From Congregibacter sp. (lineage in GTDB: Bacteria; Pseudomonadota; Gammaproteobacteria; Pseudomonadales; Halieaceae), in NCBI GenBank assembly GCA_013911345.1, contig JACETJ010000108.1, positions 1-5,554 of the forward strand: a DNA stretch of 5,554 nt. The letters run 5' to 3'. The position numbers were made by a program, and so were the translations under genes. This document shows, piece after piece, positions 1 through 5,554 of the stretch (position 1 is the stretch's first letter; every line of letters starts with the position of its first letter). The notes under the pieces were generated by a model, which made no database searches, had not been told where the DNA came from, and saw only the letters and a program-made list of their open reading frames with translations.

Positions 1-837
1 GATGCGCTGGGCACGCGAACCGAGATCAAGAACGTCAACTCGTTCCGATTCGTTGAGCGCGCCATACACAGCGAATATGCGCGACAGGCCGATATTCTTG
101 AGGGTGGCGGCGCTATCACTCAGGAGACTCGCCTCTACGATGCCGAACAAAACGTCACGCGCTCGATGCGCTCCAAAGAAGTTGCTAATGATTACCGCTA
201 CTTTCCAGAGCCGGACCTACTACCGATTGTCATAGACACGGACTATATAGAAGCCATCCGAGCCACACTGCCAGAATTACCGGCGGCCAAGCGCGAGCGG
301 TTCATCAGTCAATATGAACTCACCGACTATGACGCAACCTTACTCGTTCCCAACCATTCGGTGGCGGATTATTTCGAGTCCGTCGTCAAAGCCGGAGGGA
401 CTGCGAAACCTGCCGCGAATTGGATTCTTGGCGATCTGTCAGGAGCACTCAATCGTGCCGAAGTGGATATCACGGCCTGCCCCATTTCGGCGGAGCAGCT
501 CGCTGGGCTGATCGTGCGCATTGAAGATGGTACGTTGTCGAGCAAGCTGGCAAAACAGGTGTTTGAGGCGCTTTGGGCGGGCGAGGGTGACACCGACGAG
601 ATCATCGCTGAGCGCGGGCTCGAGCAAGTAAGTGACTCAGGCGCTCTGGAGGCCATGGTTGACGAGGTTATTGCCCAAAGTCCAGACCAAGTGGCCCAGT
701 ATCTCGCTGCCGATGAAACCAAAAAGAAGAAACTGAGTGGCTTCTTTGTGGGCCAGATTATGAAGGCATCAAGGGGGCAGGCTAACCCCCAAATGGTCAA
801 CGAGTTATTGCTCAAGAAACTGAACGATCAGTCCTGA
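1..837 (+). CDS. gatB: Asp-tRNA(Asn)/Glu-tRNA(Gln) amidotransferase subunit B, C-terminal part
   Basis: This is the C-terminal 278 residues of GatB, open from the first base of the window to a TGA at 835-837; the start lies outside. GatB families are usually about 480 residues, so roughly the last 58% is here. Known role: in the GatCAB complex, GatB binds misacylated Asp-tRNA(Asn) or Glu-tRNA(Gln), phosphorylates the acyl group and uses ammonia from GatA to make the amide. Visible signatures are the [14 protein letters not shown] block at residues 4-17, the QETRLYDAE and [20 protein letters not shown] blocks (about 40-75) closing the catalytic cradle, an ANW motif near 139, and a C-terminal YqeY-like helical tRNA-binding domain ending in [17 protein letters not shown] near 247-263. 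The latter is the hallmark of the family. The gene is presumably last in a gatCAB operon, since the next gene is on the other strand and overlaps its end by 10 bases. I see no frameshift or lost motif. Identification is very secure. Confidence 0.97.
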   Translation, partial: DALGTRTEIKNVNSFRFVERAIHSEYARQADILEGGGAITQETRLYDAEQNVTRSMRSKEVANDYRYFPEPDLLPIVIDTDYIEAIRATLPELPAAKRERFISQYELTDYDATLLVPNHSVADYFESVVKAGGTAKPAANWILGDLSGALNRAEVDITACPISAEQLAGLIVRIEDGTLSSKLAKQVFEALWAGEGDTDEIIAERGLEQVSDSGALEAMVDEVIAQSPDQVAQYLAADETKKKKLSGFFVGQIMKASRGQANPQMVNELLLKKLNDQS

Positions 838-1427
838 ACCCGGCCCTTTAAATACTTCAGGCGATTTTCTCGCTTCTTCTCCGCACTTTTACGCAGCAAA
901 ACATAAATTGCGCCGGTGCCCCCATGTGCAGGTCGAGCCGAGTGAAAAGCCTGTACGGCATCCAATTCACGTAACCAGTGGTCGATATAGCCCTTGAGGA
1001 TCGCAGAGCCTTCGCCATGAGTTTTGGACTGCCCCTTGCCGTGAACAATCAGCAATGTGCGTAAACCCAGCTCTGTCGCTTCGCGGATAAAAGAGAAAAC
1101 CTCTTCTCTCGCCTGTTTCACCAACATGCGATGCAGGTCAAGTCGCGCGTCGACCTGATATTGACCAAGGCGCAGTTTCCGATAAACACCGTGCTGGATG
1201 CCCGGTCTTTTAAATTCTAGAACGTGCCAAGCATCCAGCGGCATGACCCCGTCGTCGGCCAGGGGATTGAGCGGTTCGTCTTCCGCTACTGCTGCACGCT
1301 GCCGACCTTTTTGTTGCTCCTCGGACAGTCGCTCCTTGACCAAGCGTACACGCGCCTCTCGGCCTAGGGGCTTGACCCCGGCCATTTCCTCGGCAAAGAG
1401 ATCCTCGTCACTCACCCGTGTTTGCAC
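828..1427 (-). CDS. smrA: Smr-domain protein of the SmrA (YdaL) type
   Basis: A 199-residue protein with a C-terminal Smr domain, the small domain also found at the end of MutS2. Smr proteins bind nucleic acid, and several cut DNA or RNA; the precise job of SmrA is unsettled. The domain covers about residues 92-180 and shows DLH (97-99), HGKG (129-132) and GGTGA (169-173), the usual conserved sites. Before it, [21 protein letters not shown] (70-90, split here as [11 protein letters not shown] plus [10 protein letters not shown]) matches E. coli YdaL as I remember it and argues for SmrA over SmrB/YfcN. The middle (about 25-60) is charged and probably disordered; the tail is basic. The GTG start is preferred because [15 protein letters not shown] aligns with the YdaL N terminus, so the ATG at codon 15 would cut conserved sequence. 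A GGAG (1432-1435, minus strand) lies four bases upstream. It converges on gatB with a 10-base overlap and diverges from the cysZ-like gene. Confidence 0.93.
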   Translation of the reverse strand: MQTRVSDEDLFAEEMAGVKPLGREARVRLVKERLSEEQQKGRQRAAVAEDEPLNPLADDGVMPLDAWHVLEFKRPGIQHGVYRKLRLGQYQVDARLDLHRMLVKQAREEVFSFIREATELGLRTLLIVHGKGQSKTHGEGSAILKGYIDHWLRELDAVQAFHSARPAHGGTGAIYVLLRKSAEKKRENRLKYLKGRVQD

Positions 1428-1446
1428 TCTGCTCCGCGATTGGGAC

Positions 1447-1454
1447 AGTATAGT
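1447..1454. promoter_or_regulatory. overlapping -10-like hexamers, divergent smrA/cysZ promoter region
   Basis: The 53-base gap between the smrA and cysZ starts contains TATAGT on the plus strand (1449-1454) and TATACT on the minus strand (1447-1452). Each matches five of six positions of the sigma-70 -10 consensus, and they overlap by four bases. Predicted starts would be near 1461 for cysZ and near 1440 for smrA, both upstream of the respective ribosome binding sites, although the smrA leader would be only about 13 bases. No good -35 box is seen for either direction at normal spacing, so this is a plausible but unproven bidirectional promoter. Confidence 0.35.
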
Positions 1455-1480
1455 GCTCGCATCGGCTGCTGGGGGACTCC

Positions 1481-2218
1481 ATGAGCGGCAATTTCGTGAC
1501 GGGGGCGGGTTATTTTCTGCGCGGTCTGGCGATGACCTTTCAGCCGGGTTTGCGCCGCTTCGTGGTCGTGCCGTTGATCGCCAATATCATCTTGTTCAGT
1601 CTTATGGGCTGGCTCTTGTACGAGGTCCTCACAGACTTTTACGAGGCAGCGATGCTCACTGTGCCCGAGTGGCTCCAATTTCTTTCATGGATCATCACTC
1701 CGCTCCTGTGGCTGGTCGGGGGATTAATGACGGGCTACGTATCGACCTTGTTGGTACTGATGCTCACCTCCCCCTTTCATGCATTGCTCGCGGAAAAAGT
1801 GGAAGAGGCCATCACCGGAGAGCCTGTGCCCGCTTTGGAGGGTATTGCTGCGGCGTTACTGGAGGTGCCCCGCGCTTTATTTCGAGAAATTCGTAAGTTT
1901 CTGTATTACGTGCCCGTGGCACTGGCAGTGCTGATACTGACGATCATCCCTGTTTTCAATGCGCTCGCACCTCTTGCCTGGTTTTTACTGGGTGCCTGGA
2001 TGATGAGCCTGCAGTTCGTCGATTACCCAATGGACAATCACCGATTACCCTTTCGCGAGGTCCGTGACGCCTGCGCCGCGCGCAGGATATCCACGATTGG
2101 CTTTGGGGGCACTGTCGCGTTTTTTACGGGTATTCCACTGTTGAATCTGGTGGTCATCCCCGCTGCGGTGATTGGCGCCACGTTGCTGTGGTGCGAGGAG
2201 TTAAGAGACCTACGTTAG
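1481..2218 (+). CDS. cysZ: CysZ-like sulfate transporter (EI24 family)
   Basis: A 245-residue inner-membrane protein closely resembling E. coli CysZ (about 253 residues), which imports sulfate for cysteine synthesis. Visible family landmarks are QPGLRRFVVVPL (21-32), SPFHALLAE (97-105), VPR (129-131), the highly characteristic DYPMDNHRLPFREVR (181-195) and IPLLNLVVIP (218-227). Hydrophobic segments fall at about 28-50, 65-96, 142-178 and 205-236, the usual EI24 layout. The ATG is supported by GGGGGA at 1471-1476, five to nine bases upstream. The TAG stop overlaps the TAA of the convergent helicase gene. No cys genes adjoin it here, so its role rests on family similarity alone; EI24 proteins outside enterobacteria are often annotated as CysZ without tests. 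No CysB-type control site was recognised. Confident in the family, moderately so in the substrate. Confidence 0.93.
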   Translation: MSGNFVTGAGYFLRGLAMTFQPGLRRFVVVPLIANIILFSLMGWLLYEVLTDFYEAAMLTVPEWLQFLSWIITPLLWLVGGLMTGYVSTLLVLMLTSPFHALLAEKVEEAITGEPVPALEGIAAALLEVPRALFREIRKFLYYVPVALAVLILTIIPVFNALAPLAWFLLGAWMMSLQFVDYPMDNHRLPFREVRDACAARRISTIGFGGTVAFFTGIPLLNLVVIPAAVIGATLLWCEELRDLR

Positions 2219-3441
2219 CTCTTGTTAGGGGCTGGTGGCGCCATGCACGCCAGAGAGTGACCCAGCAGTGCCTCAATGTCAGGGAGCAGAAACGCGTCGT
2301 CCTCGCTGGCGAAACTGATTGAGACGCCTGTGGCACCTGCCCGACCCGTGCGGCCTATACGGTGGACGTAGTCCTCGGGGTCTTCGGGCAGATTGTAATT
2401 CACCACGTGAGAGATGCCCTCTACGTGAATCCCGCGTCCCGCCACATCTGTTGCGACCATGACCTTTGAACGCCCCGATTTAAAGTTCTCAAGCGTCTTG
2501 GTTCGCTTGGCTTGAGTAATCTCTCCCGAGAGCATCCCGCATTGGACGCCTTCCTTGCGCAGCTTTTCGTAGAGCCTTCTCACCTGATCTCGTCGGTTGG
2601 CAAAAATAATGACGCTGTCGACGGTGGGATCATTGAGCAAATCCATCAGAACAGGGAAACGCTCACGACTGGATACGAGGTAGACCCTTTGGTCCACTGA
2701 GGCAGTCGCCACACGCTCGGGCTCAATTTCGACGGTAATCGGTTCGAAAGTCCATTGCCTCGCCAGATTCATGATGTCTTGCGTAAAGGTCGCCGAGAAC
2801 AACAAAGTCTGCCGATCCTCCTTGCGAGGGGTCGCCCGGACAATGCGTTTCACCTGAGGGATGAAACCCATGTCCAACATTCTGTCCGCCTCGTCGAGCA
2901 CCAGAATTTCCACCCGGTCCAGCGCCAGATCCCGCCGCTCCATGAAATCAATCAAACGCCCGGGGGTTGCAACAACCAGGTCCACAGGGGCCCGATTTAC
3001 CTTGCTGAGTTGCTTTTGGTAATCGGCCCCACCGATCAGAGTCACCGTTTTAAGCCCGGTAAACCGGCCCAATTCTTCAGCATCTGCGGCGATCTGCATT
3101 ACCAGTTCGCGTGTCGGAGCGATAATGACGGCCCGCGGTTCACCCAAATAACGCTCGCCCTCTTCCGGGTGACTGAGTAAGTCGTTGAAAATGGTGATGA
3201 GAAACGCAGCGGTTTTCCCGGTGCCAGTTTGTGCCTTACCGATGGCGTCATTCCCCGCAAGCGTATGCGGCAGAATCTGACCCTGTATCGGCGAGCAGAA
3301 TTCAAATCCCAACGCATCGATACCTTGCTCAACAGAGCTATCGAGATTCAGCGTATCGAATTTAATCTTTTCGGGTGGCGCGGATTGAACGGATTCAACT
3401 GTGTCGCTCTGCGGGACGGCATTTTCTTGCACAACAATCAT
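2215..3441 (-). CDS. rhlB: DEAD-box ATP-dependent RNA helicase, RhlB-like
   Basis: A 408-residue DEAD-box helicase, taken from the ATG at 3439-3441. All core motifs are intact: Q motif ending SPIQGQ (50-55), Walker A AQTGTGKT (70-77), PTREL (109-113), GG (137-138), TPGR (159-162), DEAD (183-186), SAT (216-218), IIFAN (278-282), ATDVAGRGIH (330-339) and HRIGRTGR (360-367). Two RecA-like domains are therefore complete. RhlB is favoured over RhlE, SrmB or DeaD by LLSHPEE, IAADAEELGRFTGLK and LPDIEALLGHSL, which follow E. coli RhlB closely. RhlB unwinds structured RNA for RNase E and PNPase in the degradosome. Unlike E. coli RhlB there is no basic C-terminal extension: only 11 residues follow GHSL. 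An in-frame GTG at 3496-3498 would add 19 residues (MAHSNALPCAR and so on) that look unlike a conserved N terminus and leave only 33 bases to norM. Neither start has a good Shine-Dalgarno. Family certain, RhlB subtype likely, start uncertain. Confidence 0.93.
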   Translation of the reverse strand: MIVVQENAVPQSDTVESVQSAPPEKIKFDTLNLDSSVEQGIDALGFEFCSPIQGQILPHTLAGNDAIGKAQTGTGKTAAFLITIFNDLLSHPEEGERYLGEPRAVIIAPTRELVMQIAADAEELGRFTGLKTVTLIGGADYQKQLSKVNRAPVDLVVATPGRLIDFMERRDLALDRVEILVLDEADRMLDMGFIPQVKRIVRATPRKEDRQTLLFSATFTQDIMNLARQWTFEPITVEIEPERVATASVDQRVYLVSSRERFPVLMDLLNDPTVDSVIIFANRRDQVRRLYEKLRKEGVQCGMLSGEITQAKRTKTLENFKSGRSKVMVATDVAGRGIHVEGISHVVNYNLPEDPEDYVHRIGRTGRAGATGVSISFASEDDAFLLPDIEALLGHSLACMAPPAPNKS

Positions 3442-3483
3442 AAGCCGGGAAAAATGAGCGCGAAGTCTAGCACACGGAAGCGC

Positions 3484-3491
3484 GTTAGAAT
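3484..3491. promoter_or_regulatory. possible divergent -10 elements between rhlB and norM
   Basis: TAGAAT at 3486-3491 on the plus strand matches five of six -10 consensus positions and would start norM transcription near 3498, about 34 bases before its ATG; no good -35 is visible for it. On the minus strand TCTAAC (3489-3484, four of six) lies 19 bases downstream of TTGTCA (3514-3509, five of six to the -35 consensus). It would start the helicase mRNA near 3477, which is downstream of the GTG at 3498 and fits only the ATG start at 3441. Both calls are weak and based on motif reading only. Confidence 0.25.
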
Positions 3492-3531
3492 GTGCCACCG
3501 TCCTGCTGTGACAACCCCCTGATACTTGGTC

Positions 3532-4902
3532 ATGAATAACAACGCTCCGCCACGGTTCACGTCACAGATGCTCGCTGAGCTTGGCCCGCTCTGGCGCATA
3601 GCCTGGCCACTGCTGATCGCTCAAACAGCTCAGATTGGCACAGGGGTGGTCGATACGCTTATGGCCGGCAACTATAGCGATATCGATCTTGCCGCCATCG
3701 CGGTGGGCTTCAACATCTGGCTTCCGCTGTATCTCATCATTCTCGGCACGCTGTTCGCCTGCTCAGCGATCGTAGCGCAGGACTATGGCGCCGGGCGCAT
3801 CGAGCGCGTCAGGAGTTTTCTGCCACAGGGCTTATGGGTGGCGGTGGCACTGAGCGCAGTGATGACGCCGCTGTGCCTAAACAGCGAGGCCTTCATCGGC
3901 CTTTTGGGCCTCCCCACAGAGACTGCGATTAAGGCCAGTGCTTATGTGAGTCGCGTCGGGCTAGGCTTCCCCGCACTCGGCATCTTCATGGCCTTGCGTT
4001 ACCACACCCAGGGGCTGGGTATAACAGCGCCTTTCGCTTTCGCAAGCGTGGTTGGCTTTGTCGCCAATGTGCCGCTGAACTACATGCTAATTTTTGGCGC
4101 CTGGGGTGCACCAGAGCTGGGAGCGGAAGGTTGTGGCCTCGCGACCGCCGCATCGATGTGGATCAGCACCCTGATCATATTCTTGTATGTCGTGACCGCG
4201 CGCTCGCTGCGACCCTATCTGCCCGACCGTTGGCTCGAGGGCCCAGACTGGAGTCGAATTTCCGAAATTCTGATAGTCGGCTTCCCGGTGGGGCTGACAT
4301 TTTTTCTAGAGACTGGCGTGTTTTCGGCCATCACCTTGCTGATTGCCACGCTGGGTGATGCAGCAGTCGCCGCACATCAAATCGCGATCAACGTGTGGGA
4401 TGTTTTTTACATACCGATGATCAGCATCGGGAGTGCCATGGCGACCCGTATGGGCCATGCGATAGGCGCGGGCAATGCGCACGGCGTTCGCATGGCGTTG
4501 AGAGTGGGCGCTGCACTGTCAACCCTGATCGGCTTAACGGCTATGTCGGTATTGCTGCTCTTCCCTGACACCATCATTGGTGCCTATACCCAATCTGAGG
4601 ATATCCGGGACTTGGCCCTCAGATTGTTACGACTGGCGGCTCTTTTCATCATGATCGATGTCGTGCAAATCGTAGGGTCTTTCGTACTCCGCGCCTACAA
4701 AGAAACCCGCTTCCCCTTCGTCGTTGTCACCCTATCCTACTGGGGCCTTGCGCTACCGCTGGGCTACCTGCTGGCTATCCATTGGGGCGAGAGCACCCCA
4801 GAGGGCACGGTGGACTTTTGGTACACCACGATACTGGGCATTGCAGTGGCAGCCGCATTGATTACCTGGCGCGTCAGACGAATTCTGCAAACGCTGGACT
4901 GA
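3532..4902 (+). CDS. norM: NorM-type MATE family multidrug efflux transporter
   Basis: A 456-residue multi-spanning inner-membrane protein of the MATE family, NorM/MdtK branch, with about 12 hydrophobic segments in two similar halves. These pumps expel cationic drugs, dyes and some fluoroquinolones in exchange for Na+ or H+. Family signatures: LIAQTAQIGTGVVDTLMAG in the first membrane helix, AIAVGFNIWLPLY, VIVAQDYGAGR-like (IVAQDYGAGR), PLNYMLIFG with GAEGCGLATA, and NPWD-like AINVWDVFYIPM. Acidic residues that matter in Vibrio cholerae NorM (D36, E255, D371, as I recall) have counterparts at D41 (VVDTLMAG), E260 (FFLETGVF) and D376 (MIDVVQ), with the same 116-residue spacing between the last two. 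The ion used cannot be told from this. The ATG at 3532 is preferred over a TTG at 3526; neither has a clear Shine-Dalgarno. It is divergent from the helicase gene and ends 13 bases before the convergent moeB-like gene. No regulator is next to it. Family certain, NorM branch likely. Confidence 0.94.
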   Translation: MNNNAPPRFTSQMLAELGPLWRIAWPLLIAQTAQIGTGVVDTLMAGNYSDIDLAAIAVGFNIWLPLYLIILGTLFACSAIVAQDYGAGRIERVRSFLPQGLWVAVALSAVMTPLCLNSEAFIGLLGLPTETAIKASAYVSRVGLGFPALGIFMALRYHTQGLGITAPFAFASVVGFVANVPLNYMLIFGAWGAPELGAEGCGLATAASMWISTLIIFLYVVTARSLRPYLPDRWLEGPDWSRISEILIVGFPVGLTFFLETGVFSAITLLIATLGDAAVAAHQIAINVWDVFYIPMISIGSAMATRMGHAIGAGNAHGVRMALRVGAALSTLIGLTAMSVLLLFPDTIIGAYTQSEDIRDLALRLLRLAALFIMIDVVQIVGSFVLRAYKETRFPFVVVTLSYWGLALPLGYLLAIHWGESTPEGTVDFWYTTILGIAVAAALITWRVRRILQTLD

Positions 4903-4913
4903 ACGATCTGTCT

Positions 4914-4933
4914 TGTCAGTGACGCGCCTGACA
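4914..4933. repeat. short inverted repeat at the norM/moeB convergent junction
   Basis: TGTCAG (4914-4919) and CTGACA (4928-4933) form a perfect six-base inverted repeat around an eight-base loop, starting 11 bases after the norM stop and covering the moeB-like stop codon. It could act as a weak end signal for norM, but neither strand has a run of T after it, so it is not a standard intrinsic terminator. It is the only hairpin noticed at this junction. Confidence 0.3.
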
Positions 4934-5554
4934 GAGAGCACAATCGGGACGGACAGAGAGCGCAATTTGCCTCTGCTCCCCCGTCCAAGCATCCATAACA
5001 TGGAGGTGGCCAGAAGATATTTCCGAGCCCAGCAGGTATTTGATCGCCAACAGGCTTTGTTGCAGTGCCACCAACCCGACCACGGGCCCGAGGATACCGA
5101 GCTCGGCACAACCCCCGCCCTCCGACTGAGGTTCGTCATCCATCAAGCAGTGGTAACAGCCCCACTTGCGACCACCTTCAAATAAAGCCCACTGCCCGGA
5201 TGTGCGAAGGGCGGCGCCCATAATCCACGGCCGGCCCAGTTGGAAAGAGCTCCGATCAATATCCAGCCGCGCCTGCAACGAATCGGTTGCATCGAGCACA
5301 AGATCCACCCCCTCCAGAAGTTGTGATGCCGAATCCTCGCCGAATCGAGTCACCCGGGCGTCCACAGAGATTTCCCGGTTGGACTCCCTCAGTCGTTGCG
5401 CGAGAACATCCGCCTTGAACTGTCCCACGTCCTGCTCCGTGAAGGCTATCTGACGCGGCAGATTACTAAGCTCAATGCGGTCGTCATCGACGAGTCGAAT
5501 CGTTCCTATACCCGCGCCTGCCAGATACTGGGCCGAGGGAGTGCCCAGCCCACC
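4916..5554 (-). CDS. moeB: MoeB/ThiF-family sulfur-carrier adenylyltransferase, C-terminal 212 residues
   Basis: An E1-like enzyme cut by the right window edge; the start is missing. The open frame begins at the last base and ends with TGA at 4918-4916. Family members are about 250 residues, so most is here. MoeB adenylates the C-terminal Gly-Gly of MoaD for molybdopterin synthesis; ThiF does the same to ThiS for thiazole. Numbering from the edge: the nucleotide-binding GGLGTPSAQYLAGAGIG starts at 1, LVDDDRIELSNLPRQ is at 21-35, the VGQFK lysine is 47, DATDS is at 88-92 with the likely catalytic Asp91, and GAALR is at 113-117. Zinc ligands are C133xxC136 and C205xxC208, and C149 (GCAELGI) matches the thioester-type cysteine. 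Cysteine spacings agree with E. coli MoeB to within one residue. No rhodanese domain follows, which excludes MoeZ-like fusions. MoeB is favoured by overall resemblance; ThiF is not excluded because no moa or thi gene is visible. Confidence 0.9.
   Translation of the reverse strand, partial: GGLGTPSAQYLAGAGIGTIRLVDDDRIELSNLPRQIAFTEQDVGQFKADVLAQRLRESNREISVDARVTRFGEDSASQLLEGVDLVLDATDSLQARLDIDRSSFQLGRPWIMGAALRTSGQWALFEGGRKWGCYHCLMDDEPQSEGGGCAELGILGPVVGLVALQQSLLAIKYLLGSEISSGHLHVMDAWTGEQRQIALSVRPDCALCQARH
4930..4966. repeat. near-perfect 15-base direct repeat with 22-base period
   Basis: GACAGAGAGCACAAT (4930-4944) and GACAGAGAGCGCAAT (4952-4966) differ at one base and are separated by seven bases, CGGGACG. 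Both copies lie inside the 3' end of the moeB-like gene. Because 22 is not a multiple of three, the copies are read in different frames on the minus strand: one gives IALSV and the other gives DCALCQ, which carries the second zinc-binding CxxC. Confidence 0.7.

Noticed and set aside
369..815. A 148-codon minus-strand reading frame opposite gatB
   Set aside because: It lies wholly opposite conserved gatB sequence and has no domain or ribosome binding site; it is a frame shadow.
831..870. Search for a terminator after gatB
   Set aside because: Only a four-base TCAG/CTGA match with a two-base loop and scattered GC stretches are present; no stable stem with a T run was found.
1198..1896. A 232-codon plus-strand reading frame spanning the smrA/cysZ gap
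   Set aside because: It runs antisense to smrA and out of frame with cysZ, both strongly identified. Its product is low-complexity Ser/Arg-rich with no recognisable domain.
2231..2238. GCTGGTGG, identical to the E. coli Chi sequence
   Set aside because: A single eight-base match is expected by chance in GC-rich sequence, and Chi sequences differ among bacteria; nothing shows it works here.
2755..3180. A 141-codon plus-strand reading frame opposite the helicase gene
   Set aside because: It is antisense to the helicase core motifs and its product resembles no family; it is a shadow.
3499..3531. Possible riboswitch or small RNA between rhlB and norM
   Set aside because: The gap is at most 90 bases, and I see no recognisable aptamer core, conserved stem or terminator/antiterminator pair.
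4035..4048. Small hairpin CGCTT-TCGC-AAGCG
   Set aside because: It lies inside norM coding sequence, has a five-base stem and is not followed by a T run, so it is not a terminator.
4753..5185. Several overlapping reading frames around the moeB 3' end, on both strands
   Set aside because: They overlap the clearly conserved moeB-like frame, including its cysteine motifs, and show no family features.

Overview
This 5.5 kb window is ordinary, gene-dense chromosome from a gammaproteobacterium. The proteins read most like Pseudomonas-type or marine gammaproteobacterial relatives: GatCAB present, an RhlB-type helicase, a CysZ of E. coli type, a NorM-type MATE pump and a SmrA-type Smr protein. This placement is by eye; no database was searched. 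There is no tRNA, rRNA, CRISPR array, insertion sequence, phage gene or toxin-antitoxin pair, and no stretch over 300 bases lacks a gene. I found no convincing undescribed system.

Layout from left to right: the 3' part of gatB (+, entering from outside); smrA (-); cysZ-like (+); rhlB-like DEAD-box helicase (-); norM-like MATE transporter (+); and the C-terminal part of a moeB/thiF-family adenylyltransferase (-, running off the right edge). The six genes alternate strand without exception, so the window holds no two-gene operon. The convergent ends are very tight: gatB/smrA overlap by 10 bases, cysZ/rhlB overlap by 4 bases within their stop codons, and norM/moeB are 13 bases apart. The divergent starts are also close: 53 bases between smrA and cysZ, and about 90 bases between rhlB and norM if the helicase starts at its ATG. 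Each divergent gap contains overlapping -10-like hexamers for the two directions.

The genes do not form a single pathway. GatB makes correctly charged Asn-/Gln-tRNA. SmrA is a small Smr-domain, probable nucleic-acid-binding protein or nuclease. RhlB unwinds RNA for mRNA decay. CysZ brings in sulfate for cysteine synthesis. NorM exports cationic drugs and dyes. The MoeB/ThiF protein activates a ubiquitin-like sulfur carrier for molybdopterin or thiamine synthesis. CysZ and MoeB/ThiF both touch sulfur metabolism, but nothing in the sequence links them.

The points most worth a second look are the strictly alternating, nearly terminator-free arrangement, the two possible symmetric bidirectional promoters, the helicase start and its missing basic tail, and a near-perfect 15-base direct repeat at the 3' end of moeB that encodes the second zinc CxxC in a shifted frame.
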